A DNA stretch of 64,000 bases, taken from assembly GCA_016794465.1 (NCBI GenBank), contig JAEUKA010000001.1:264049-328048 (forward strand). The letters run 5' to 3'. This document shows positions 34,655-48,333 of this stretch, one piece after another. Origin of the DNA: Myxococcales bacterium (GTDB lineage: Bacteria; Myxococcota_A; Polyangia; Palsa-1104; JAEUJZ01). Under the pieces are notes generated by a model. It was not told where the DNA came from. It was given only the letters and a program-made list of their open reading frames with translations, and did no database searches. The position numbers and the translations under genes were made by a program. Within the stretch, counting starts at the first letter, position 1. Each line of letters begins with the position of its first letter.

Positions 34655-36058
34655 TTAGTGGCCAGCGACGGTCATTCTGGTGACGCGTAGGCTTGGACTC
34701 ATCGTCGATGAGCGCTCGTCGAGGTCATCTCCGACCGCATCGACCCGCTTGAGCAGCTCGTCGAAGTTGGCCGAGATCGTGATCTCACTGACGGGAGTGG
34801 TGCGCTGGCCATGCTCGATCAAAAAGCCCGCTGCTCCGCGTGAAAAGTCGCCGGTGACCGGATTGAAGCCGAAGCCCATCATGTCGGTGACGTACAGTCC
34901 GCGCTCGATTCCGTCGAGGAGAGCTTGCGGCGCAGTGGTGCCGGCTTGCAGGATCAAGTTGCTGGTGGTGACGTGCGGAGAGCCTCCGACGGAGCGGCCA
35001 GCGCAGCCGTTGCTCTTGCGACCCAGCTTGCGTGCCGAGTAGGTGTCTAGTAGATAACCCTGGAGCACTCCCGCTTCGACGATGCTGTTGCGTCGAGCGG
35101 GGAGTCCTTCACCGTCGAATGCGCGCGAGCCGGGTCCGCGCGGACGCAGTGGGTCGTCGACGATGGTGATGAGCGGAGATGCGACCTGGGTTCCCTCGCG
35201 GCCACAGAGGTAGGAGCTCTTGCGATAGATGGAGCCACCGGATACCACCGAGGCGAGTGAGCGCAGCAAGGCGCGACTGGCGTCGGGATCGAAGACGACC
35301 GGTAGCTCGGCGGTGGGCAGCTTTTGGGAGCCGAGCTTGCTGATGGCGCGACGAGCGGCCTCTTGTCCGACGGACTCTGGGGTGGCGAGTCGTTCAAAAA
35401 AGCGGCTGGCGGACCAGTAGGAGGCGTTGCGCTTCTTGCCGTCCTCGTCGTCGCAGAGTGCTTCGACGCTGAACGAGCAGTAGGTGCCACGTGACGCGCC
35501 CGAGAACGCGAGGCCGGACTTGTCGCACAGTGCCAGTGCCATGTAACCGGCGTTGCGATCGCAGCTGGCGCCGTCGCTGTTGGTGATGCGGGTCGAGTAG
35601 CCCAGGGCCGCTGCTTCCATCCGACTGGCGATGTCGAACAGCTCGGGGGCAGTCAGGCGGGCGGTCTGGTCGTCCCACAAGTCCAGATCGAGGAGCTGCT
35701 GACCAGGCAAGACAAGCTCGCTTCGCTCCGGCAGCTCGTTGAGATCATCGGGCTCGCTCAGCTGGCTCAGCTCGATGGTGTCGCGCACGAAGCGTCGCAG
35801 TGCCGTTTCGCTCAGGTCCGAGGTGTGGCAGACCGCCGAGCGATGGCTCACAAACACCCGCAGCCCGAGGCCGTGACTCTCCGACTCGTGGAGGAGCTCC
35901 TTTTCGCGCTGCCGAACCTTTACGCTTAGGGACTGGCCGGCTCCGATGATGACCTCGGCTGCGTCGGCGCCTTCTTCGATGGTCAGCGCGGCGACTCGCT
36001 CGGCCAGTGCCCGCAGCGTAGCTTGCTTGTTCATAGAATCGTGCGAACCGTGCGACAC
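34655..36058 (-). CDS. tldE: TldE/PmbA-type protein, partner of TldD
   Basis: A 467-residue member of the TldD/TldE (PmbA) family. With TldD it forms a metallopeptidase that unwinds and cuts unfolded or leader peptides. TldE lacks the metal-binding HExxxH, and none is seen here. Landmarks: SVKVRQREKELLHESESHGLGLRVF at the start (short form quoted), RNSIVEAGVLQGYLLDTYSA and GAAGFLIEHGQ in the C-terminal domain. The GTG at 36058 has GGAG six bases upstream; an ATG at 36034 is the alternative. It lies 36 bp after tldD. Confidence 0.92.
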   Translation of the reverse strand: MSHGSHDSMNKQATLRALAERVAALTIEEGADAAEVIIGAGQSLSVKVRQREKELLHESESHGLGLRVFVSHRSAVCHTSDLSETALRRFVRDTIELSQLSEPDDLNELPERSELVLPGQQLLDLDLWDDQTARLTAPELFDIASRMEAAALGYSTRITNSDGASCDRNAGYMALALCDKSGLAFSGASRGTYCSFSVEALCDDEDGKKRNASYWSASRFFERLATPESVGQEAARRAISKLGSQKLPTAELPVVFDPDASRALLRSLASVVSGGSIYRKSSYLCGREGTQVASPLITIVDDPLRPRGPGSRAFDGEGLPARRNSIVEAGVLQGYLLDTYSARKLGRKSNGCAGRSVGGSPHVTTSNLILQAGTTAPQALLDGIERGLYVTDMMGFGFNPVTGDFSRGAAGFLIEHGQRTTPVSEITISANFDELLKRVDAVGDDLDERSSTMSPSLRVTRMTVAGH

Positions 36059-36094
36059 GTGCTTCTCCGAAATGCGAGGTCTGTCTCGTGAAAC

Positions 36095-37540
<1,446 letters not shown>

Positions 37541-37595
37541 GGCCTGGAAGTGTTGCCCAAAGCAGAGGACAGTGCAATGGGGCCGCAGACGGAGC

Positions 37596-38576
37596 TTACT
37601 TTGCGAGTGCGATGGCGTAGATGAGTACGCCAATGGCTGCAATCAGGAAGAGTGCCAGACCGAGCCAAGCACCGACGGTACGGGCCAATGATGGAGGTGT
37701 TGTCGCTGCACCACCGGCCGTGGCTGGCTTGTCTGAACCCGTCGCGTTGGCGTTGGTCGTTACTCCCGCGAGAGCACTCTGCAGGGGTCGGTGATTCCCA
37801 CTGGAAGTGGCTGGCGAATCGCCTTGTTGAACCACCAATCCCGAGAGCGCGTTGCCTGGCGGAGTCTTGGCCATTGGCATGGCGCCGCTCGGGGAGCGAC
37901 TGGTGGGCGTACGCGGCACGGGCGACAGCGAGGACGGTGCTCCGGTCGAGGGGGTTGCCGGAGTGTGGCCAGGGCCCGTCGCTGGTGTGATGCCAGCGCT
38001 CGAGCCTCTGGTCTTTTGCTTGGCGCCGCCTTCACTGGCTGCGGCTACCGCTTGAAGGATTTCCTCGGTGGCGGAGTCGCTCAGCACCTTCTTGAGGTTG
38101 TTCATGAAGGCGAAGTACGACTCTTCCATGTCGTCGAAGTCCATCGGTCCGTCGCAGTCATCGCAGCGACAGGTCGGCGCCGAGGTGATTGGCGTCTGAT
38201 GGACAAGATCGCGAGTTTCCAGGCGAAGCAGGCGCTCTTTGTTGCAGCGCGGGCAGAAGTACGGAGCGTAGAAGCTCTTGACGATGCCGCTCGCCGAGAA
38301 GTTGTGAACGAGGTTCATCTGCGCGACGATGGACGGTGAACAGTTGACGAACACCAGCCGCGCGCCGAGCTTCTCGATGCGACCGAGCCAGTTCACCCAG
38401 TCGCGGACGCCGCATGAGTTGATTCGCTCGATGTCGGCCAAATCAAGGACGGTGACCCCGGCTGACAGCTGGCTTTCAATGCCAGTGAGCTCGTTATCTT
38501 CGTCGATAACGCCCCGTAGCTTGAGGCTTACGACCCCACCTTGAGCCGCTAGCTCAGAGCTGAACTTGGCACCCAT
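37596..38576 (-). CDS. STAS-like protein with zinc ribbon and C-terminal membrane anchor
   Basis: A 326-residue protein. Residues 1-100 are STAS-like (VTVLDLADIERINSCGVRDW), as in anti-sigma antagonists; the conserved Ser is INSCG. Then a zinc ribbon (FCPRCNKE and CRCDDCDG), a Ser/Thr/Pro/Gly-rich stretch of about 100 residues, and one C-terminal membrane helix (WLGLALFLIAAIGVLIYAIA). It would be a tail-anchored STAS protein. No kinase or anti-sigma partner is next to it; it leads the tldD-tldE cluster and lies 82 bp after the TPR giant. Confidence 0.78.
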   Translation of the reverse strand: MGAKFSSELAAQGGVVSLKLRGVIDEDNELTGIESQLSAGVTVLDLADIERINSCGVRDWVNWLGRIEKLGARLVFVNCSPSIVAQMNLVHNFSASGIVKSFYAPYFCPRCNKERLLRLETRDLVHQTPITSAPTCRCDDCDGPMDFDDMEESYFAFMNNLKKVLSDSATEEILQAVAAASEGGAKQKTRGSSAGITPATGPGHTPATPSTGAPSSLSPVPRTPTSRSPSGAMPMAKTPPGNALSGLVVQQGDSPATSSGNHRPLQSALAGVTTNANATGSDKPATAGGAATTPPSLARTVGAWLGLALFLIAAIGVLIYAIALAK

Positions 38577-38658
38577 GTTCCCGTCCGCCCTCTTTCTTGC
38601 GTAACCACCGCCACTGCCACCATATCAAGGCCAAAGAATACCTTCTGCTGGGGGCAGA

Positions 38659-41600
38659 TCACAAGCGCGATGGTTCTCGGAGCGTCTGAGCAAGCTCATG
38701 GAAAGTGTCTGAAAGGAAGTAGCGGACCAGCTCGGCACCGTGCGCGGCCTGGCCGAGTACAAGGCTCGTGCCGGCAGCTGGCTCACCCAGCCCAAGTGCC
38801 GTCGCCTCATCACCCTGCATCTTGACCAACACCTGGACTGCGGTGGTGATGTCGTCAGCGGCCAGCAGACCGGCTCGATCTGCGCAGCTTGCAAAGCTTG
38901 CGACGACCTCGGCCACGGTCTGGGTGGGTCGGCTCTGGGCGGCGCGCTCGAAGACCTGCTGGGAGCGCCGGGGCAGAAGCTGCATAAACTCGCGACTCTC
39001 GGGGGGCTGCTCGGCAGTAGGCAGCAGCAACATCGAGAGTAGCCGGCTGGTCTGTAGCAGCTCACTGGGAGACAGCCGCAGCACCGTCGCATAGCCACCG
39101 CGCAGCGCATCGAGCGTACGACCGAGGAGAAAGCGTCGCTCACTATCGCCCATGGCGAGCACCGACTGATCGATAAGGGCCACCTTCCGTCCGGTCGGCA
39201 GCTCCAGCGCGAGGGCTCCGCTCGGCACTTGGTCGGCCACCATCACCTCGGCTTCCACGGCAAACAGGCGCAGGACTTCACTGGCGGCGCTCTGGAAGCC
39301 GGCATCGGGGACCTTGCTCGCTGGGGTCGCTTCAACCGGCCACGGCCACATCGGCGGGAACAGGCGCAGCAGTCCCGGCCCCATCGCGTGTAGCAGATCC
39401 ACCGTCAAAGACCCACGGAGCGCACTTGGTAGCAGCAGCCGCTGGCGGAGATCATCATTCAGCGCGCTTCGATAGCCACCGCTGCGCTGGGGACGCTTTT
39501 CGGGCGGCGAATAGCCCAGCAGCGCTGACACGGTCCGAACGCGTCGAGCACGCAGGCTCTCGCTGCGTCGATCGTAGACCTCGGCCAAAAGTGGGTAGGC
39601 GGCGGCACAGCGCAGATCCTGACCGAGCACCACTTGCAGCGTCTCTTCGGCCTGGGTCGTATCGCCCACGTTGTGTACGAGCACGTCGGCCAGTGAGATC
39701 CGATCATCTTTGCCATCCCACAGCAGCGATGGCCCGGCAGGACTGGTGAGATCGAAACAAAGTGGCAAGAGGATGTGATCGTCCGCACTGAGGTCGATGA
39801 GTCGCTTGTATTCGGTCACTGCGGCTTGCGGATCACTGGCGGTGAGCAGGCGGGCCAGGCCTCGGCGCAGGAAGATCTCGGACGCGCGCTCATCGAACGC
39901 ACTGCCGAGAGTCCGCTCACCCGAGCGCTCGATGGCATCACGCAGCAGCGCCTCGGCTTGATCGCGGTTGCCGGTGAGCACTCCCCAGCGCGACAGCTGC
40001 AGCACCGGCGGCGCATACGTTGGGTCAAGGTCAATCGCCTTGAGGTACGCCTGCTGCGCCCCGGTCATATCGCCGAGCGACTCCAGAATGCGACCTTGGT
40101 AGTCCGAAAACCGACAGAGCACGGCCTGTGAGACGCGCGGCTCACCTTCGGGCTGCACGGCCTGTAGCAGCTCATCGATCTCGGTCCGCGCTTCCAAAAA
40201 GCGACCGATCCGAAACAGCTCTTGCGCCAGGGCAAAGCGGGCCCGCTGCACAATCAGCTCGGGAGTGGCCGAGTCGGATCGGCTCGCGCTCTCCAGGCAC
40301 TGACGCAGCAGTCGGACGGCGGACTCGGGCTGGAGCAGCACTTCGCTATACAGCCCGGCCAGCAGCAGCTCACAGCGCGCAATCTGCGGCCAAAGCGACG
40401 ACGAGGACGACTGACGAAGCCGCTCGATGAACGACTGCAGCAGGGTCACGGCCGCATCCCAGCGCATCAGCCGGGTGTACGCGGCGGCCACCAGCTCGAC
40501 CACTTGGGAATCGTCAGGTTTTTGGCGCAGCGCTTCGCCAAGCAGAGTCTCGGCCGTATCGCTGTCGCCCGCTCGCTCGCTGAGCGCCGCTTGCGCACAT
40601 AGCAAAAGGGCCAGTGGCTCGGGCAGGTTGCGTCGCCGGTACTGCTTTTCCAGCTCGCGACACGTCGGTGCAAAGTCATAGCCGGTATCTGGCGACAGAC
40701 ACAGCGATACCAGCAGCGCCAGCGCGGCCAGGTTCTCGGGCCAGATCTCCAGGGCCAGCACCACCGACTCGCAGGCGATGCGCAGCTCTCCGACTTTCGA
40801 GGCGGCATGGGCTCGCTTGGCATGGAAGGACGAGCGCTCCGCCGGCTCACCCTCACGAGCGGCCCGCAACAGCAAGACCTGGCCGGTCTGATAGGTGCGA
40901 TAGAAGTCGCCGCGCTGGTAGTAGACATGGAACAGCGCTCGGTGGGCCGGCAGGCAGTCTTTGTCGACGGTCAGCGCTCGCTCGTAATACTCAATGGCGC
41001 GCTCGGCCTGGTGCAGCTTATCGAGGTAAATCTGGCCAATGTGCGCGAGGATGCCGGCTTGCTCTTTGGGCTCAGTCCAAAGTTTGGACTCCAGCTCCAG
41101 CGTCTGCGTCACGTGGGCGTAGTCTTCGCGGCGCACGTAGATGTCGCGCAGGCTGTGCAGCGCCGGTAGACAGGCCGCCGAGGTCCGAACCGCCGCCTCG
41201 TAGTAGCGAATCGCCTCGTCCTCCTTGGCGAACTTGGCCTCGGTGACGGAGCCGCACTTGAAGTACAGCAGCGCCTTGTGCTGACGGTCGGTGACCAGGC
41301 GAATCTGTCGTCGCGTAACCTCGACCAGCTCAGTCCAGCGCTCGTTGGCTTCCAAGAGCCGCGCCATGGCGTCGAGCGCCTCGCGGTGGGTCGGCTGCGC
41401 CTCAACGACATGTCGATAGGCCGAGATCGCCCGATCGTGATCGCGCAGACCCTCTTCACACAGAAGGCCGATGCGCATATGGAGCGTGATGATCTGCTGC
41501 TCGTCGCTGGCCAGCGTCACCCGCGTCGACAAAAGCGCCACCAGCTTCTCGAAGTCGCGCGCGCTCTCGTAGTGATGTTCGAGCGCATCGAGCGACTCGG

Positions 41601-44600
41601 TATCGGTTGGATCGACGGCGTGGAGCTTTTCATAAAAGCGCACCGCCTCGTTGACATCCCGCAGCTTGGCGGTGGCCACGCGAGCAGCCCGGCGCAGGAT
41701 CTCGACCCTCTTGCTGTCGTCGCGGACCAGCTGTGCCCGACGCTCATAGGCCGACAGCAGCTCTTTCCACTGGTTGCGACCGGCGAAGATCCGCTCCAGC
41801 GTCGCTTGGGTCGCATCGTTCTCGGCGTCCGACTCCAGCGCTTTGAGGTAGCTCGTCAGCGCCTCATCGACTTGCTGCAGGTACTGAAGCTGGACTTGCC
41901 CCCGTCGCAGGTGTAGGTCCGCCGGACGGTACGAGCGCGTCTTTTGGGTTTCGATGAGCCGCAGCGCCGTCTCGTAAATCTTCAGCGCCTCGGTCCACTG
42001 CTGGCGTCGATAGCAAGCACGCTCGTAGGCGGTAAACGCGGCCCGGTTGGCGGCATCGAGAGAAAACGCCTCGCCATACAGTCGGTAGGCGTTATCGGCT
42101 TCCCCCAGCTTGTCGAGAAGCTCCCCGAGCTGGAACAGGTAGCGCGATCGCTCACTCGGTTCTTGCACCAGCTTGAGCAGCGTCGTCAGCGTTCGCTTCA
42201 GCTCGACGGGATCGCCTTGCGCATGCAGCGACACCAGGGCGGTGAGCGCCGTCCGATCCTCTGGCCACTCGCTGAGCACCTTCTCGAAGGTCCGAGTCGC
42301 CTCGGTGCTGGCTTGCAAAAACTCGTGCTGAACTTGACCGAGCCGAAGCAAAAGCTGCCGCTTGTGATCGGCGTCCGACGGGCTGAGCTTACTGACTGGC
42401 CGATCCACCCGTGACAGCGCGCGCTGCAGCAGGCTGGCTTGTTCGGCGTGACGACCGCTGGCGCCATAGCGATGCTCCAGCTGCAGCAGGATGTTGCTGT
42501 CACCGAAAATCAGCTCCGGAGACAGCTCGTAGATGCGCTCCCAGACACGAATTTCGTCGCTGGGCCGCTCAAGTCGCTGATACATCTCGGCAAGCTGCTG
42601 CAGCGTCGCCAAGATCTCGCCTTGATCCGTGAGCAGCGGCAGCAAGTCGTCGAGTGCGCGGGCCAGGCCTTCCGGCTGACCGAGCTGCTGATAGGCCTCG
42701 ACAAGCGTACGCAGGAACAGCGTCGTCTTCGGTGCGCGCTCCAGCGTCTCGGCAATCAGACCCCACCGCCCGTCGAGCTGACACAGCGCCACCAGGCTGC
42801 CAAGTGCCAGCTCATGCGCCGGGTCGAGCGTCAGCGCTTCACTGTAGGCGTCGATGGCTTGCTCGATGAGCGGCGCGGCAGCATCGCCACCTTGATGCTT
42901 GGCTTGTGCTTCGGCCAGCTGTCCGAGTTCGAGGAGCAGCGCCAGTCGCTGGTTGTCGTCGCGGAGCAGCGGTTGCAGTCGTCGCATCGCCGTCAGCTGC
43001 TCGGTGGGCCGGTTGGCGGCTCGATACAGCGACACCAGCGCTCGGGCGGCCGGTCGACAGCGCGGATCGCGACGCAGCGCCCCTTCGTACGCGGTCAGCG
43101 CCTCGCCGAGTGCCCGGGCATCGCCGCTCTGAGCCTTTTGCTCGAACAGCGCGCCCAGCTCACAGGCCAAAAGTGCCGCTGCCTGAGCACCGACGGGAGC
43201 ATTGGTCGTGCCCAGCCCGAGCTTGTGCGGCGAGAGCATCGCCATGGTCGATGGCTGCGGCGAGCTGGCCTCGCCACCCAGCGTCAGCGCCGCTTCGACG
43301 GCAGTCCGCAACAGCTCGATCGCCTGATGGGTATCGCCGCGCTGCTGAAGCAGTCGCGCCAGCGCGTGCATCGCCACCACGTCCGACGGATCGCGCTCCA
43401 AGACCTCTTGGTAGCTGACTTCGGCGCGCTGTAGGTCACCCGCCTCCGTCGCGTGGTGTCCCAGCTGCTTGAGGATGCGGAGCTTGTTGCGCGGACTTTG
43501 GGCACGGTTGAGCAGCGTCACCAGTGAGTCGACCAGCTCTGGGCCAGAATCCCGACGCTGACAGCTCAGCACGCGCGCCAGGGATACCAAGAGTCCAGCG
43601 GCGCTTTCCTCGAACGGTTCAGCGACGGCAAGCAGCTGGATGAGGAGCTTCGCAAGGTCCGTCTCACCCAGCACCGGCTCGCTGAGCTGATCCGGGAGCA
43701 GACACGCGGCCAGGGTGACGGAAACCGCCGAGTAACTTGCCGCGAGAGACACCGCTTCAGCGTCAGCAGGATTCATCACGACCGACAGCGCCCGATAGAT
43801 GGGCAGCAGCTTCGGAAGCTCTCCGCGACGACGATACTGACGAGCCAGGGTGTGCAGCGTCGCGCGATCGGTGACAAGCTGCAGCGACAGCTGGGACTCG
43901 CGATCGGCGGCCTGCAGGGCTTCAGCGGCGCGGATGGCGTGAATGACCAGGCTGGCTCGCTCGGGGTTGGCTTGCGGACAGGCTTGGGCGCAGGACAGCA
44001 GCCAGTCGCAGACGGCCCGACGGTCGCTCCCTTGAAGCAGCAGCGTCGTCATGCGGAGTGCCAGCACCTCGTCGGCCACTCCAAAGCCGAGCAGCCGTGT
44101 CGCCAGTCCGATCGCTTGGGTCCGCGCCTCGTCGCCATGCTGCGGCACGGCTTGCACCCAGCACTCGGCAGCGCGATACAGGTGAGCGAGTGCCAGCGCG
44201 CGGGTCCACTGGTCGGTGTCACTCTCGGTGGCCGGGGCCGGCAGCGTCTCGAGCAGTCGATTCGCCTGGGTTTGCCAGAACTGCGCTGCTTCGTGATAGC
44301 GACCGACGCGCTCCAGCTGCTGGGCGGCGCGGCGCTCGATCCAGTGCTGGCTGACCTGCCCGGCGAGCGTCGGATGAATGCTGGTGACCTGATTGACACT
44401 GACGAGAAGATCGGCAGCCTCCGTCGCCATCACCTGCGCGTTCATCGATGCAGTCGCCAGTTCCAGCGCCGTCACCAGCAGTTCCACCGACGGAGAAGAA
44501 CCACGCAGCGCATCATCGCCGCCAAGCTGGGCAAAGCGCTCGCTGAGAAGCTGCCACTGCCCGGGTCCATACGACGGCAGACACGCCAGGTGCTGTTCAC

Positions 44601-45297
44601 TCGCCCGCAGCTTGAGCAGTCGGAACGCCAGCCCACCAGCAGAAATGGACTTTTCGGCCTGCTGCGCCAGGTGTTCGACCGCGACCATCGCTGCTGTACG
44701 GTCGGCGCTACCTTGACTGCTCTGCCAGCGCAGCGACGCCGCCCACAGCAGATCGTTGCCATCGCTGCTCGACGAGAGCGTATCTGCCGCGCGACCAATC
44801 AGCTCCTGCGAAGACAGCAGCAGGGAGTAGATTCGGGGCGCGGAGCCCTCGGCCAGCAGGTTTTGCGCGGTATCGAGCTGACCGCGCCACAGCAGAATTT
44901 CGCCAAGCTCGGTCTTTTCATCGCTGCTGCCGTGCCGAATGACCCAGTCGATATAGTCGGAAAGACTTGACTTTTGGCTTCGACCTTCTAGCGCCGCCTG
45001 CAGTCGTAGTGCCGAAGCCACCGGATGGTGTACCGCGCCCAGAATCGCCAGCGCAGCGTCGGGCTTGCTCTGTCCATCCCACAGCAGCATCGCCATCCGC
45101 ACTGCCAGCTCGGCGTGCTCGGTGGGGTCCTGCGTTTCGCTCAGCTCGGCAAGCAAGAGCTGCAGGAGGTCATCGAGAACCGGCTGCGCGGCCTGACCGA
45201 CCAGGGCCTGCAGACGAACCTCCGGGGAGGGGGATTGAGCAGACTCAGCGGCCTTGGAATCAGCCAGCTTGGCCTGAGGCACAGCGCTTTCTGACAT
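38659..45297 (-). CDS. giant TPR-repeat protein
   Basis: A 2212-residue protein built almost entirely of TPR-like helices from about residue 100 to 1900. Typical units: DPSDVVAMHALARLLQQRGD, AVRFYEKLHAVDPTDTESLDAL, ALELEP-like blocks. Some half-TPRs and bulky Trp/Leu segments break the array; the last 300 residues (after about 1900) are less regular. No signal, membrane or catalytic motif. A scaffold that may gather many partners. It is followed by the STAS gene and preceded by a 79-bp gap and the AAA gene, so the three may be one transcript. Confidence 0.85.
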   Translation of the reverse strand: MSESAVPQAKLADSKAAESAQSPSPEVRLQALVGQAAQPVLDDLLQLLLAELSETQDPTEHAELAVRMAMLLWDGQSKPDAALAILGAVHHPVASALRLQAALEGRSQKSSLSDYIDWVIRHGSSDEKTELGEILLWRGQLDTAQNLLAEGSAPRIYSLLLSSQELIGRAADTLSSSSDGNDLLWAASLRWQSSQGSADRTAAMVAVEHLAQQAEKSISAGGLAFRLLKLRASEQHLACLPSYGPGQWQLLSERFAQLGGDDALRGSSPSVELLVTALELATASMNAQVMATEAADLLVSVNQVTSIHPTLAGQVSQHWIERRAAQQLERVGRYHEAAQFWQTQANRLLETLPAPATESDTDQWTRALALAHLYRAAECWVQAVPQHGDEARTQAIGLATRLLGFGVADEVLALRMTTLLLQGSDRRAVCDWLLSCAQACPQANPERASLVIHAIRAAEALQAADRESQLSLQLVTDRATLHTLARQYRRRGELPKLLPIYRALSVVMNPADAEAVSLAASYSAVSVTLAACLLPDQLSEPVLGETDLAKLLIQLLAVAEPFEESAAGLLVSLARVLSCQRRDSGPELVDSLVTLLNRAQSPRNKLRILKQLGHHATEAGDLQRAEVSYQEVLERDPSDVVAMHALARLLQQRGDTHQAIELLRTAVEAALTLGGEASSPQPSTMAMLSPHKLGLGTTNAPVGAQAAALLACELGALFEQKAQSGDARALGEALTAYEGALRRDPRCRPAARALVSLYRAANRPTEQLTAMRRLQPLLRDDNQRLALLLELGQLAEAQAKHQGGDAAAPLIEQAIDAYSEALTLDPAHELALGSLVALCQLDGRWGLIAETLERAPKTTLFLRTLVEAYQQLGQPEGLARALDDLLPLLTDQGEILATLQQLAEMYQRLERPSDEIRVWERIYELSPELIFGDSNILLQLEHRYGASGRHAEQASLLQRALSRVDRPVSKLSPSDADHKRQLLLRLGQVQHEFLQASTEATRTFEKVLSEWPEDRTALTALVSLHAQGDPVELKRTLTTLLKLVQEPSERSRYLFQLGELLDKLGEADNAYRLYGEAFSLDAANRAAFTAYERACYRRQQWTEALKIYETALRLIETQKTRSYRPADLHLRRGQVQLQYLQQVDEALTSYLKALESDAENDATQATLERIFAGRNQWKELLSAYERRAQLVRDDSKRVEILRRAARVATAKLRDVNEAVRFYEKLHAVDPTDTESLDALEHHYESARDFEKLVALLSTRVTLASDEQQIITLHMRIGLLCEEGLRDHDRAISAYRHVVEAQPTHREALDAMARLLEANERWTELVEVTRRQIRLVTDRQHKALLYFKCGSVTEAKFAKEDEAIRYYEAAVRTSAACLPALHSLRDIYVRREDYAHVTQTLELESKLWTEPKEQAGILAHIGQIYLDKLHQAERAIEYYERALTVDKDCLPAHRALFHVYYQRGDFYRTYQTGQVLLLRAAREGEPAERSSFHAKRAHAASKVGELRIACESVVLALEIWPENLAALALLVSLCLSPDTGYDFAPTCRELEKQYRRRNLPEPLALLLCAQAALSERAGDSDTAETLLGEALRQKPDDSQVVELVAAAYTRLMRWDAAVTLLQSFIERLRQSSSSSLWPQIARCELLLAGLYSEVLLQPESAVRLLRQCLESASRSDSATPELIVQRARFALAQELFRIGRFLEARTEIDELLQAVQPEGEPRVSQAVLCRFSDYQGRILESLGDMTGAQQAYLKAIDLDPTYAPPVLQLSRWGVLTGNRDQAEALLRDAIERSGERTLGSAFDERASEIFLRRGLARLLTASDPQAAVTEYKRLIDLSADDHILLPLCFDLTSPAGPSLLWDGKDDRISLADVLVHNVGDTTQAEETLQVVLGQDLRCAAAYPLLAEVYDRRSESLRARRVRTVSALLGYSPPEKRPQRSGGYRSALNDDLRQRLLLPSALRGSLTVDLLHAMGPGLLRLFPPMWPWPVEATPASKVPDAGFQSAASEVLRLFAVEAEVMVADQVPSGALALELPTGRKVALIDQSVLAMGDSERRFLLGRTLDALRGGYATVLRLSPSELLQTSRLLSMLLLPTAEQPPESREFMQLLPRRSQQVFERAAQSRPTQTVAEVVASFASCADRAGLLAADDITTAVQVLVKMQGDEATALGLGEPAAGTSLVLGQAAHGAELVRYFLSDTFHELAQTLREPSRL

Positions 45298-45376
45298 GTG
45301 TTCCGAGAGCTTAACACATCGTCACTGCCCAACCTACTGACTTCCCGAGTCACAGAGTCGTCTGGGATGCGCCAGG

Positions 45377-47596
<2,220 letters not shown>

Positions 47597-47626
47597 CTTC
47601 TCCTTGCAGTTACGGACCTCGGTCGG

Positions 47627-48193
47627 CTATTTGCCGTCTCCCGGAGGCTTCTTTTTGGCAAATGGGGTCGGGGCTGCAGAGTCACGACGACGCCGCCGAG
47701 GGGTTCCGCTTCCCCAGTCGATTCCGTCGTCGGGAGCCGGATGGACATCCACGTTCGCCGCCGCGATTTTGGTATTGGGCACAAAGTCCCCTTCAATCCC
47801 GGTCGCAAACAGGTCATCCGGCTCGCGGTGCTGCGGCTCGATCGAGCGCAGCCCGGTCTTGCGGTCGATCTGCGTCGTCGTGCGCTGATTCTCTTCTTCC
47901 GCATCTTCCGGTGGCAGGTCTTTCCGCTCGACGAGGTGATGGAACAGCTGCTCCACCGCCTGCTTGGTTGGCTCGCTCTGCCTCGGCAGCTCGGCGAGCT
48001 GGGTTGGACCAAACGCCTCCCCTTTGAGGCTGTCGAGCAGCTGGCTTCCCTCCACGCGATGGTTTTCCTCGATGAGCCGCTGGCCCTGCTCGTGGACAAC
48101 CGTCTCGGGTCGGGCACTGCTGTGCTCGCGCAGCTCTTCTCTCTTCTCGAAGAGTTCTTGCTCGCGGCGAAGCTGCTCTTCGTGGGTCGGCAT
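47627..48193 (-). CDS. charged protein of unknown function
   Basis: A 188-residue hydrophilic protein, rich in Glu, Arg, Gln and Pro, with a predicted helical N-terminal half (EEQLRREQELFEKREELRE) and a Pro/Arg-rich tail (PRRRRRDSAAPTPFAKKK). No family recognised. The ATG at 48193 has GAGG five bases upstream; the longer frame has no site. It lies 30 bp before the twin-AAA gene, so it is probably in that operon. Confidence 0.65.
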   Translation of the reverse strand: MPTHEEQLRREQELFEKREELREHSSARPETVVHEQGQRLIEENHRVEGSQLLDSLKGEAFGPTQLAELPRQSEPTKQAVEQLFHHLVERKDLPPEDAEEENQRTTTQIDRKTGLRSIEPQHREPDDLFATGIEGDFVPNTKIAAANVDVHPAPDDGIDWGSGTPRRRRRDSAAPTPFAKKKPPGDGK

Positions 48194-48333
48194 GTAGCCC
48201 TCGGTCGGCTCGGCGGCGACAAAGTACCGCAAACGTTACTATCGCCCAGATCGCCAGCCCATACAACGGCGGTTTTCGCCGCCTCCCGTTTGCTGCTTAC
48301 GAAGGCCAGGGCGAGGGTGTGGTAGGCTGCGAC

